A stretch of 64,000 nucleotides of DNA, taken from NCBI RefSeq assembly GCF_037963865.1, contig NZ_CP150170.1, forward strand, positions 6,014,001-6,078,000, read 5' to 3'. The stretch comes from Paenibacillus sp. FSL R10-2734. GTDB lineage: Bacteria > Bacillota > Bacilli > Paenibacillales > Paenibacillaceae. Below are positions 26,075-35,240 of this stretch, piece by piece. Numbering within the stretch: the first letter of the stretch is position 1; the number at the start of each line of letters is the position of its first letter. A program made the position numbers and the translations under genes. The notes under the pieces were generated by a model. The model searched no databases. It was not told the DNA's origin and worked only from the letters and a program-made list of their open reading frames with translations.

Positions 26075-26113
26075 AGCATTGCTCCTTTCGAAGTATTCGT
26101 TATGAGATTATCT

Positions 26114-26773
26114 CTACAACTTTTCCAGTAATTCCTTCACTTGTTGAACCCCAAAACGTGGTGAAGAAAATACTTCCTTTCCTGTTGCTTCACGTAGCTT
26201 CTGTTCCATCCGTGCCATCGATCCTTGAGCGAGCACAATGGCGTCTGCATTCTCCGCAACACGCAGCGCTGTTTGAAGAAGAATGTCATCATGCTCCGCA
26301 GGTCGGCCAGAGACGAGTGCATCGAACGCTCCTGCGGCCAATCCGTTCACAATTTCAATCTCTTTGCCCGCTTCTTCTGCTTTCTTCCGAATCAAACGCA
26401 TCGTTGGTTCTAAGGTCGAAGGTAATGTCGCTACAACAGCAATACGGTCAAACCCTTCTACCGCCTTCTGCGCCATTAAATCATCAATCTTAACAATGGG
26501 AACACCAATGAGCCCGCGTGCACCATCAACGACTTCCCCCACAGAGGAGCATGTATTCAAGATCACATCTGCGCCTAATTCTTCACCATTGTGATAGTAC
26601 TGAACAAGACGTCTTGCAACCCCAGGTGGAACATTCCCAGCCTTCACGACATCGCCAATCAGACTATCATCGATGATGTTCACGAGACGACAATCTGGTA
26701 GCATTTCTTGAAATACAGCCTTTAATGGATCGGCTAATCCTTGACCTGTGTATATTGCAACTACTGTTTTCAT
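26114..26773 (-). CDS. Asp/Glu/hydantoin racemase-like protein lacking second Cys
   Basis: This 219-residue protein has the two-domain Asp/Glu racemase layout. The first catalytic Cys is present as Cys75 (ILNTCSSVGE). In the second domain the usual catalytic Cys is absent: the equivalent segment reads IVLAQGSMARME (Gln183-Gly184-Ser185). A normal two-base Cys/Cys racemisation is therefore unlikely; an isomerase, decarboxylase or lyase role is possible. It lies in an operon with the DUF1537 kinase and BKACE genes. AAAGGAG lies a little far (12 bases) from the ATG. Confidence 0.72.
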   Translation of the reverse strand: MKTVVAIYTGQGLADPLKAVFQEMLPDCRLVNIIDDSLIGDVVKAGNVPPGVARRLVQYYHNGEELGADVILNTCSSVGEVVDGARGLIGVPIVKIDDLMAQKAVEGFDRIAVVATLPSTLEPTMRLIRKKAEEAGKEIEIVNGLAAGAFDALVSGRPAEHDDILLQTALRVAENADAIVLAQGSMARMEQKLREATGKEVFSSPRFGVQQVKELLEKL

Positions 26774-26807
26774 AGGATTACAACACTCCTTTTATAGTCG
26801 AATGAGC

Positions 26808-26850
26808 CGAGGTTCCGCCTGACAGCATAATGCTGTCAGGCGGAACCTCG
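26808..26850 (-). other. Perfect 20-bp intercistronic hairpin without T-tract
   Basis: CGAGGTTCCGCCTGACAGCA pairs perfectly with its complement around a 3-base loop, between the GH127-like gene and the racemase-like gene. No T-run follows on either strand. It may be a processing or stability element separating two parts of the operon, or a weak terminator. Confidence 0.7.
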
Positions 26851-26858
26851 ACGTTAAA

Positions 26859-28583
26859 TTACCAAATTATTTCTTTATCGGGACGTCTCAAGCTTCCTTC
26901 TTTCATAGGAGCTTCTTCAAACACCATACGCGTGGAGTAAAGAGGCTTCTTTTTCCCTTGTGGAGTAATGTTAATGACATCATCACCACGCCATTCAGTA
27001 ATGAACTGCTGACCTACCGCAGTTTCAACGGTCGTGCGGAAGCTTAGTGGGAAGGTGATCGTAATCGTCTCACCTGCAAAAGCTTCATCTAACTGTAAGA
27101 AACAGCGGTTTACCCAACGACTTGCCTCTTTTCCATGACCCTCAATGACATTACCATTATGCTCGCGGTGGTATTTAATTTTGGTAAAGCCAGCCCATTC
27201 AGGAATTCTCACCAAGAGACGCGAAATATCTTCATGAACCTTCAGCACAAGCTTTCCTTCATGCGGAAGATAGCTATGTACATCTAGCCATTTCGAGCCA
27301 CGGTTTAAGAGGAAATTCACACTTACCGTACCCTTATTCTCAGTCACCGTATTGCTCCAGCCCATAAACAAACCACGTGTACCTGAACCTAAGCAGCAAA
27401 TCTGTAGGTCATTGGTATGACCACGTCCCTCAATTACGTCACTGACGAAATCATTCGGAGCAGAGTATCCGGCGAAGGAACCTCTTGTACGATCTGCGAC
27501 TTTATAATGCGTGATGCGAGCGTGAACATCCTTCGAGCGATCCTCCGTTTGCTGAACCCAATCCAGATCTAATAGCTGTGATTCCGTCAAATGGTTTCTT
27601 AAGAAACGTTCAACGATGCCCCAGTACTCGACATAGCCACTTTGTGCCAGCGTAATCCCTGTCGAGATCAAATCAACAAGCGAGCAGGTTTCATGCTCAT
27701 AAGCTTGCTCATGCATATCTCCAGGCGTCCACCCGAAAGAGGTCCCTACGTTTAGCGCCCAATCATAGCTCTTTTTCACCCAAGAAATCATAGCCGCGTT
27801 ACCAGTAAAAGCACCAAAACGTGCGATGGCATCCAGGGTACCAATCCGTGTGTGGAAATGCCCACTGCGATACGCAAGCGCCGTATTAAAGCTACCGTCT
27901 TCGTTAAACACTCCACTGCGGTCAATAATTAACGCCGCAAAGTATTGACACAGTTCAAAGGCATCTTTGTTACCTGTAATCTCATGATATTTTAACAAAG
28001 GCATAATCAGACGGCCGCTAAAGGATGCAGGATCCGGAGCCAGTCGAAGTAGACTAGCATTTGAAGATGGCCATCCACCTTCTTTATATTCAGATGCAGG
28101 GTAGAACCAAATATCGCGCTCTTTAATCGCAATTCGCTTCAATGCTGCTACATGAAGGTCTGCAGCTTCCTTCACCTTCGGGTCTCCACTCTCCATATAC
28201 CAGGAGGTTAAGGATAGAATAACAGCACGTTGATCAATAAGGTTCGCATTAGGCTCCCATTTATGATTCGGGTTGACTTGACGATAGCTTAGTCCATCTT
28301 CCTTGAAGAACGATAATAAATTAGAACGATATTTCTCCTCTGTCTCCATACCTTCTGTCGAACCACTCATATGTCGTGCTAACACCAAAGCATCAACCAT
28401 TCGACCATGAGATGAACCATAATCCCAATCACCATGTGTCATATTCGCAGGCTCTGCCATCAAATCCGCCGCAAAAAACGGGATGCAGTTATGATCATGA
28501 TCTGCCATACCAATAATGGCATTTATCGCATGTGCTGCTCTTTCTTCTAGCATTAATGTATCAGGTATCAATTGCTTCTCCAT
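26859..28583 (-). CDS. GH127-like (alpha/alpha)6-barrel glycosidase
   Basis: This 574-residue protein has an alpha-helical barrel followed by a beta domain. The pattern resembles the GH127/DUF1680 clan: ETCSLVDLIS.., RFLRNHLTE, then ICCLGSGTRGLFMGW (a variant of the Cys-Cys motif of beta-L-arabinofuranosidases) and LVRIPEWAG. The similarity is distant, so family assignment is tentative. No signal peptide; AAGGAG site. Likely an intracellular glycosidase acting on arabinose- or uronic-acid-bearing pectin fragments. Confidence 0.6.
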   Translation of the reverse strand: MEKQLIPDTLMLEERAAHAINAIIGMADHDHNCIPFFAADLMAEPANMTHGDWDYGSSHGRMVDALVLARHMSGSTEGMETEEKYRSNLLSFFKEDGLSYRQVNPNHKWEPNANLIDQRAVILSLTSWYMESGDPKVKEAADLHVAALKRIAIKERDIWFYPASEYKEGGWPSSNASLLRLAPDPASFSGRLIMPLLKYHEITGNKDAFELCQYFAALIIDRSGVFNEDGSFNTALAYRSGHFHTRIGTLDAIARFGAFTGNAAMISWVKKSYDWALNVGTSFGWTPGDMHEQAYEHETCSLVDLISTGITLAQSGYVEYWGIVERFLRNHLTESQLLDLDWVQQTEDRSKDVHARITHYKVADRTRGSFAGYSAPNDFVSDVIEGRGHTNDLQICCLGSGTRGLFMGWSNTVTENKGTVSVNFLLNRGSKWLDVHSYLPHEGKLVLKVHEDISRLLVRIPEWAGFTKIKYHREHNGNVIEGHGKEASRWVNRCFLQLDEAFAGETITITFPLSFRTTVETAVGQQFITEWRGDDVINITPQGKKKPLYSTRMVFEEAPMKEGSLRRPDKEIIW

Positions 28584-28644
28584 AACATCGTCTCCTTACG
28601 AGTTCATCTGCTCACTGGCCTCATATCCTACCATTTGAGCATTC

Positions 28645-29100
28645 TCATAGTTTTTGTATTTTGAAGTTTGTGTTCCGAAACCATCCGTCTTGTGCTAGCA
28701 GAGAAGACTCCTTCTTCTCCTTTATGGAACGAATTTCTTCACAGACCTTACCTAGTACGGCATTCAGTTCCTCCTTCCGAACAGGCTTCAGCAGATAATC
28801 AAGCACATGATGCCGTATTGCTTCTTTCGTATTTTCAAAGTCAGAATATCCACTAATAACAATTACTTTAATGTTTGGCAACACTTCCTTTAACTTGGCT
28901 AGTAATGCACGCCCATCCATACCTGGTATGAGCATATCCAGAAACATCAGATCTGGTCTAATCTCCATCGCCAGAGTAAAAGCATCATCCCCGTTCGCCG
29001 CTTCACCAGCGAACTTAAGTCCAAAAGCATCCCAGTTAATGGTTTGAATTAAGCCGCGACGAATCCATTTTTCATCATCTACAACCAAGACGCTGTGCAT
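28645..29100 (-). CDS. Receiver-only response regulator (truncated YesN-type)
   Basis: The reading starts at the ATG at 29100, giving 151 residues. Residues 3-120 are a complete receiver domain: Asp9-Asp10 acidic pair, phospho-acceptor Asp55 (FLDMLIPG), then ISGYSD and the YLLKPV lysine. YesN-family proteins normally continue for 250-400 residues to an AraC-type DNA-binding domain, absent here. The frame ends in a short coiled-coil tail. No sensor kinase is adjacent. It is either an operon-borne remnant or a single-domain regulator. Confidence 0.7.
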   Translation of the reverse strand: MHSVLVVDDEKWIRRGLIQTINWDAFGLKFAGEAANGDDAFTLAMEIRPDLMFLDMLIPGMDGRALLAKLKEVLPNIKVIVISGYSDFENTKEAIRHHVLDYLLKPVRKEELNAVLGKVCEEIRSIKEKKESSLLAQDGWFRNTNFKIQKL

Positions 29101-29181
29101 GTAATTACCACCTATAGCGAGGAAGTTTGTCATTTAGCCTTAATAAATATAAGCGAAGATCACTACTCGCCCATGTTCTCA

Positions 29182-31848
29182 TTACACATGCTCTTTCACA
29201 CTAATCGTCAATTGCGATTTAAACGTCCATGTTCCAGAACCAACATGAAATGTTTCGGCATCCCTATTCGCTGGTGAAGATGATTGCGCTGCATCTGAAG
29301 TAACATTTTGGCCTGGAACATGTATAGTTGCGGTAGTATTCGCTGGAACCGTGACGCTCATATTAAAACTTCCATCCTCCGATATGTTCCAATCTACTTG
29401 ATGATGACCATATAAACTGTCATAACCAGCTTGTACCGAAGTGATCGTTCCACCTGGATGCGGTTGTATAATGGTATGTTTAAACCCTGGCTGCTCACGA
29501 TCTGTCTCGAGACCTGCCATATAACGGAACATCCATTCCCCAACGGAGCCGAGCGAATAATGGTTAAATGAGTTCATGCTTGGTGTCTGAAAACCGTTAT
29601 GCTCCGTATAACCATCCCAACGCTCCCAAATCGTTGTTGCACCATGCTTAATGGAGTACATCCAGGATGGAAATTCTTCTTGTGACAGCAATTTATAGGC
29701 TAGCTCCAGTTGACCATGATCCGTTAAGGCAGGCAATAGATAACCTACGCCTAGGAATCCTGTTGACAGCCGATTGCCTCGCGCTTGAATGTTGGCTGCC
29801 AAATGAGCTGCCGCTTGCGGTTCTTGTTCAGGCGTAAGAAGGCCGAATTGCAAGGCAAGCACATACACCGTCTGAGTCTCCCCATGAATGCGTCCTTGCT
29901 CATCCACAAATGCTTGACGGAAGGCCGTTGCAATATCATTGAATAATGCTTCAAAGCGCTGTTGATCTTCATTTCTTCCTACGGCTTCCGAGATTAGACT
30001 CATCACTTTCGTGCTGTAGGCAAAATATGCGGTTGCAAGTACATCCTTTGGCGTATCCGCATCAATAGATAGCCAGTCTCCATAGTTGGCATAATCCGGT
30101 CGTACCAAATTGTCGCTCATAGAGACGAGGTATTCGACCCAGTGTACCATCGCGTCATAATGGGTTTCGAGTATCCGCTTATCTCCATACATAAGGTACA
30201 AGGTCCAAGGAATTACAACACCTGCATCCCCCCAGCCTGCATTATCAGGAGCGAACCAGTTCAGACGTGTATTCCACATCTTATGTCGAATCCATCCCGC
30301 ATCCGGTGCAACGTCCGTAAACGCACCTGATGGCTGTTGAGCATCAATCATATCCCACATGAACTTATCAAAGAATCGAGACACGTCCATATTGTACGTT
30401 GCTGTACGTGCGAAGATTTGCGCATCCCCAGTCCATCCGAGCCGCTCATCGCGTTGTGGGCAATCGGTTGGCACCGAGAGGAAATTCCCTCGTTGACCCC
30501 ACGTAATGTTTGAGTACAACTGATTCACCATCGGATCCGATGTGACCAAGCTTCCTGTCACCTGTGTATCAGAATGAATAACTTTCCCAATAATCGTATC
30601 TAGATTAGGCTCACCAGGATAGCCAATAAGCTCTACATACCGGAAGCCGTGGAAGGTGAAATGTGGTTCGTAGCATTCAACACCTTCACCCTTTAACACA
30701 TAATGATCCTGCTGAACAGCTACTCTCAGGTTATCTAGGTACATGGAGCCATCTGGATTGAGCATCTCAGTGTGGCTTACCGTTACTTGTGTTCCACGTT
30801 CTCCTGAAACGGTGAGTTCGGTCCAACCGACCATATTTTGTCCCATATCATAAATGTACGTGCCGGCTTCTGTCTTCCGCATACTAACCGGCTGCTGCGT
30901 ACGTGTAATACGAACAGGTGGCTCAATCGTCGATGTCAGGAGACCATTATAGCCAGGTCTAATATCTGGTAGCTCCCACTGGGTATCATCGTATCCCACT
31001 TGATCCCAACCTGTACGCTCCTGTGTAGCATCGTAGCTTTCACCCATTATCATATCGGAGTAACGAATTGGACCATCCGTTGTCTTCCAACTACCATCTG
31101 TAATGAAGAGTTCTTTAGTACCGTTGGTATATTCCACGGACAATTGCATGAATAGGAAGGGACGTTCACCATAAATTTTATCCGCTAAAAATCCAACAGT
31201 TCCTGCATACCAGCCTTCACCCAAGATCACACCTACGGCATTGCTACCTTCATGCAAATTCGTAGTCACATCAAAGGCTTGCACCTGCACACGTTTATTG
31301 TAGTCCGTCCAGCCTGGAGCGAATAAATGACTGATGATCTCTCCATTTAATCTCAATTGATATAATCCTAAAGCGGTTACATATACGACAGCTCGCTTGA
31401 CTCCGGCAGCCAAAGTAATATCCTTACGGAACAATGGTGCCGGTTGTCGCTCCAAGCCCAGCTCAGTCTTCCGCCCAATCCACTTCCCCTTCCAGCCCGT
31501 ACGAGACAGAATGCCCATACTCCAGCGATTCAGCTCACTCCATGATTCGTCTGGATTCTCGTCTCCCCACACACAAACCTTCCAGAAGTAATCTGTATCT
31601 GACTGCAACTTCATTCCCTCATACACAATATGTGTAGATTGATCGCTCTCAATTGTTCCGCTATCCCACATGTCGCCTTCATTACGCACGAGTGCTTCCT
31701 TGGAGGTAGATACGAGAATGCGGTAAGCGATTTGCTTCACTTCTTGACTATCAGACTCCATCTTCCAGAATAAACGCGGTTGTTGCACGTCCAATCCAAG
31801 TGGTTCAACGAGATACTCTGTTCTACAATCAGTAACGACAAATGACAT
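29182..31848 (-). CDS. GH78 alpha-L-rhamnosidase (copy 1)
   Basis: This 888-residue protein has the GH78 layout: N-terminal beta domains with the FWKMESD start, a Bac_rhamnosid_N-like part, then the (alpha/alpha)6 barrel with TDCPQRDERLGWTGD and WGDAGVVIPW, and a C-terminal beta domain. The DERLGWTGD motif carries the catalytic acidic residues. No signal peptide and a GGAGGAG site, so it is cytoplasmic, removing L-rhamnose from imported oligosaccharides. It lies between the GH2 gene and the receiver-only gene, likely in one operon. Confidence 0.9.
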   Translation of the reverse strand: MSFVVTDCRTEYLVEPLGLDVQQPRLFWKMESDSQEVKQIAYRILVSTSKEALVRNEGDMWDSGTIESDQSTHIVYEGMKLQSDTDYFWKVCVWGDENPDESWSELNRWSMGILSRTGWKGKWIGRKTELGLERQPAPLFRKDITLAAGVKRAVVYVTALGLYQLRLNGEIISHLFAPGWTDYNKRVQVQAFDVTTNLHEGSNAVGVILGEGWYAGTVGFLADKIYGERPFLFMQLSVEYTNGTKELFITDGSWKTTDGPIRYSDMIMGESYDATQERTGWDQVGYDDTQWELPDIRPGYNGLLTSTIEPPVRITRTQQPVSMRKTEAGTYIYDMGQNMVGWTELTVSGERGTQVTVSHTEMLNPDGSMYLDNLRVAVQQDHYVLKGEGVECYEPHFTFHGFRYVELIGYPGEPNLDTIIGKVIHSDTQVTGSLVTSDPMVNQLYSNITWGQRGNFLSVPTDCPQRDERLGWTGDAQIFARTATYNMDVSRFFDKFMWDMIDAQQPSGAFTDVAPDAGWIRHKMWNTRLNWFAPDNAGWGDAGVVIPWTLYLMYGDKRILETHYDAMVHWVEYLVSMSDNLVRPDYANYGDWLSIDADTPKDVLATAYFAYSTKVMSLISEAVGRNEDQQRFEALFNDIATAFRQAFVDEQGRIHGETQTVYVLALQFGLLTPEQEPQAAAHLAANIQARGNRLSTGFLGVGYLLPALTDHGQLELAYKLLSQEEFPSWMYSIKHGATTIWERWDGYTEHNGFQTPSMNSFNHYSLGSVGEWMFRYMAGLETDREQPGFKHTIIQPHPGGTITSVQAGYDSLYGHHQVDWNISEDGSFNMSVTVPANTTATIHVPGQNVTSDAAQSSSPANRDAETFHVGSGTWTFKSQLTISVKEHV

Positions 31849-31934
31849 GTTGTTCTCCTCCGTAGATTGAATTAAATTATTGAATTAAATGAATGAATCT
31901 AATAATGGTACTTTTAGATGTCATGCTCTGAATT

Positions 31935-34900
31935 TCACTTCGCCCTGATCGGCTGCAAAGTAAATTCAAATGTCTGTTCCTTTGCTAGTACGAGATAAGT
32001 CTCCAGTGTGGGAGCATAGCCGCAGCTATGATTGCCGATGCCGCTCTGTGCTGCATCCAGCTTCAGCTCAATATGATTTAATTGCTGCAATGTATGCGTA
32101 TGCGATTTGTTAGATAACTCCTCAATCGCATAGTAATGTGCACTCATATCGAAAAGGTGAGCCCCCGTCAGCAGCAGTCCATTTCCCTGATCGTCACAGT
32201 AGCTTCCAAAGCGAATATCTGCCTTGTTGCCATTCTCTTGCGGTTTAATGTAGGGAACAAATTGTTCGTCTACAGTCCCGCTATAGATACCAAGCTTCCC
32301 ACTTTCCTTCCGATCGGAATAGCATTCATGAGGCCCTCGACCAAACCAAGACATCCGGTTAAACGTCTGAGGTATACCAAGCTTGATCCCCAGTCTTGGC
32401 AGCGGCGGCAGCTCACGTAAAGGCACAATGGATTGAACAAGACGCAGCGTTCCTTCAGGTGTAAAATGATAGCTCATCGTTCCGCGGAACAATGGCAACG
32501 CCCCACTTGCACCAATAACCTGCTCAACCAAGATGCTACATCCGCCTTTATCTTCATGCTGTAAGATGACTTTACGGACATCCGAATGAAGACGATTGTA
32601 GCCCGCTGCTCTCCAAGCTTTGGCCAAATGGACATCATTATCGAGCGGTGCACGCCATACATTCATGACAGGTCCCTTCGTAAGTAAGGGCAGCCCTTGA
32701 ACCTCCCACTGTCTCAGCTCACCAGTCGTTTTATCCAGGACTGCAACCCAATCAACACCGTTAATCTGAATGGATGCGAGTGTTTCTTCTGTACGTAAAC
32801 CTTGCGCCTGCTCTGAGTAGGACACGGCTACTTCTGCCTCCATGAGCTTTACATCCTGATCTCCCTCCATGCTTCCTAACGGTATATCCGCCCAAGCAAC
32901 TTCGTGCCCTGCTTCCGCCCAGATCGTTGGATGACGCAGCGAGAAGCTGACATGCAGCCAATGTTCACTACCTGCAATGAGTAGTCGCTTCGAGAACGGA
33001 ATACTCACGGTTGTACATTCTCCAGCAGGCGTGTCCAGAACAGGAAGCTCACCTGTATCGATCACTTGACCTTGTTGATACAATGTCCATTGTCCTCGTA
33101 AATGCGATAGAGATAGGAAATCAAATCGATTTTCTATGCCTATAACCTCAGGATCCTGACTTGATTGCGTAATTCGCACCGGTTCAATAACCTTTTTATA
33201 TTCGAGTAAAGAAGCTTTCGGCGTATTATCAGGAAATAGCAACCCATCTAGGCAGAATGTTCCACTATGCAGCTCTTCTCCAAAATCGCCGCCATAGGCA
33301 TACCATGTGTCACCGGCTGAGTCCTTTTTCAAGATAGAAAGATCTCTCCATTCCCAGATTAAGCCACCTAGAAGTCGAGGATATTGATAGATCGTATCCC
33401 AATACTCACTCAGATTACCCACGGAATTGCCCATCGCATGACCATATTCACACATCAGATTAGGCCGCGAGTCTTCCTTCTCTCCCTCTTGCTTCAGCAT
33501 GTCAACCGATGGATACATGGTGCTCACAATGTCTACGACTTCAGCATCATAAGCACGTTCGTAGTGAATCAGCCGCGTTGGATCAGCTGAACGAATCCAA
33601 GCCGCCATCGCATCATGATTTTTGCCATATCCTGATTCATTTCCAAGCGACCATACGATGATGCTCGGGTGATTCTTATCCTGTTCAACCATTCGTCTCG
33701 CACGATCGATATAAGCTTCAGTCCAATCCGGGTGATCAGATAGATAGCTCTCTGCTGCTCCCTTCGCAAACCCGGGAAGCTCTTGATTCACACGTTCCCC
33801 GGTTAGCGCGAATCCGTGTGTCTCCAAGTCAGCCTCGTCGATGACATACAAACCATATTGATCACACAAATCCAACCATCGAATATCATTGGGATAATGA
33901 GACAATCGCACTGAATTGATGTTATACTGCTTCATTAAGACTATATCCTGAACCATATCAGCTACCGTAATAACCGCGCCGTGCTCTGCATGAAACTCGT
34001 TTCGATTCACGCCTTTAATGATGACGGATCTACCATTAACGAAGAGCTGACCCTCACGAATACGAATATCTCGGAAGCCAATCTTCAGGCTGCGAACCTC
34101 TTGCAATGCCTTTGTCTCCTCATCATATAGCTGAATGAGCAGCGTATAGAGATAAGGTGTCTCCGCTGTCCATAATTGAGGAGCTTGCACGGTCTCCACC
34201 AGGCCCAGCTGAATTTCTTCCTGAGGGCTTAGCTGAAGCAACTGGTCATGGTTGTATTCAAATACATATGCTCCCTCCTCATCTAGAAGAGCGATATGTA
34301 ATTGACAAGGGGAATGAGCCTGTAAGCTTCGATTCATGACCTGAATCTTCATTTCAAGCTGACTTGATGTGTAGTCTTCAGATAGAATCGTTCTTACGCT
34401 TAGATCTCGAACACCTACAACGGACTCCGCCAGCAAATATACATCACGAAAAATACCGCTAAGTCGCCATTTATCCTGCGATTCAAGATAGCTTCCTGTT
34501 GACCATTGGTACACCTCTACAGCCAGAAGGTTGCTTCCCGTTTCTAGCAAATCTGTAATTCTGAATTCAGAGGTATAATGACTTCCTTCGCTATAGCCTA
34601 CAAATTTCCCATTCACCCATACTCGAAAGGCGGAATCCACCCCTTCAAATACTAGATAGATTTCACGTTCCGACCAATCTTCCTTCTTCAGGAACTCTGT
34701 CCGATAGCAACCTGTTGGGTTACGTAATGGCACATGCGGCGGGTCTACAGTAAAAGGATAAGGACAGCTACTATACTGCGGATGCCCATATCCATGAAGC
34801 TGCCAGTTCGATGGAACGGGAATGGTATTCCAATCCTCTGAAGCAGTAAAATCCGCTTGTTGATAGCCTGCCGGAACTTCTATTGGAGATGCAGCGTAAA

Positions 34901-35087
34901 AGAAATCCCACATTCCATTCAGTAATTGATAATATGGAGAATTTGCCCTATCCCCTTCTAAAGCGCTTACAATAGAATCGAATACCGTCATAGCAGCTCG
35001 AGGCAACTCGCGATTCTGTGACAGTATACGTAAATCCCCCCATACAGGAAGCTGATCGCTGTCCACAAATTCAGTATTCTTCGTCAT
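31935..35087 (-). CDS. lacZ: GH2 beta-galactosidase, LacZ type
   Basis: I place the start at the ATG at 35087 (1050 residues) because GGAGTG precedes it; a frame to 35150 is open but lacks a site. Five LacZ domains are seen: sugar-binding (PSNWQLHGYGHPQY), immunoglobulin-like, TIM barrel with the acid/base Glu in WSLGNESGYGKN and nucleophile Glu in LMCEYGHAMGNS, a second sandwich, and the Bgal_small domain with WFGRGPHE. Cytoplasmic. Probable substrate is beta-galactosyl side chains of pectin. It heads a minus-strand gene string reaching the DUF4038 gene at 22256. Confidence 0.92.
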   Translation of the reverse strand: MTKNTEFVDSDQLPVWGDLRILSQNRELPRAAMTVFDSIVSALEGDRANSPYYQLLNGMWDFFYAASPIEVPAGYQQADFTASEDWNTIPVPSNWQLHGYGHPQYSSCPYPFTVDPPHVPLRNPTGCYRTEFLKKEDWSEREIYLVFEGVDSAFRVWVNGKFVGYSEGSHYTSEFRITDLLETGSNLLAVEVYQWSTGSYLESQDKWRLSGIFRDVYLLAESVVGVRDLSVRTILSEDYTSSQLEMKIQVMNRSLQAHSPCQLHIALLDEEGAYVFEYNHDQLLQLSPQEEIQLGLVETVQAPQLWTAETPYLYTLLIQLYDEETKALQEVRSLKIGFRDIRIREGQLFVNGRSVIIKGVNRNEFHAEHGAVITVADMVQDIVLMKQYNINSVRLSHYPNDIRWLDLCDQYGLYVIDEADLETHGFALTGERVNQELPGFAKGAAESYLSDHPDWTEAYIDRARRMVEQDKNHPSIIVWSLGNESGYGKNHDAMAAWIRSADPTRLIHYERAYDAEVVDIVSTMYPSVDMLKQEGEKEDSRPNLMCEYGHAMGNSVGNLSEYWDTIYQYPRLLGGLIWEWRDLSILKKDSAGDTWYAYGGDFGEELHSGTFCLDGLLFPDNTPKASLLEYKKVIEPVRITQSSQDPEVIGIENRFDFLSLSHLRGQWTLYQQGQVIDTGELPVLDTPAGECTTVSIPFSKRLLIAGSEHWLHVSFSLRHPTIWAEAGHEVAWADIPLGSMEGDQDVKLMEAEVAVSYSEQAQGLRTEETLASIQINGVDWVAVLDKTTGELRQWEVQGLPLLTKGPVMNVWRAPLDNDVHLAKAWRAAGYNRLHSDVRKVILQHEDKGGCSILVEQVIGASGALPLFRGTMSYHFTPEGTLRLVQSIVPLRELPPLPRLGIKLGIPQTFNRMSWFGRGPHECYSDRKESGKLGIYSGTVDEQFVPYIKPQENGNKADIRFGSYCDDQGNGLLLTGAHLFDMSAHYYAIEELSNKSHTHTLQQLNHIELKLDAAQSGIGNHSCGYAPTLETYLVLAKEQTFEFTLQPIRAK

Positions 35088-35165
35088 CCCATAGATCACT
35101 CCAATTTGGTAGATAAGATTATGATCTTTCATGTTGTAAAATCTAGGCATCCTTAGGCAACTTTC

Positions 35166-35210
35166 AAAAAAAGATGCCTTATTTTACGTTCATATGTAAT
35201 AGGCATCTCT
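35166..35210 (-). terminator. Terminator of the LacI regulator gene
   Basis: On the minus strand AGATGCCTATT pairs with AATAAGGCATCT and is followed by seven T residues, about 30 bp after the regulator stop. It separates the regulator from the GH2 gene. Confidence 0.85.
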
Positions 35211-35240
35211 TAGAAGTTTGTTGTTCGAATCATAGAATTG

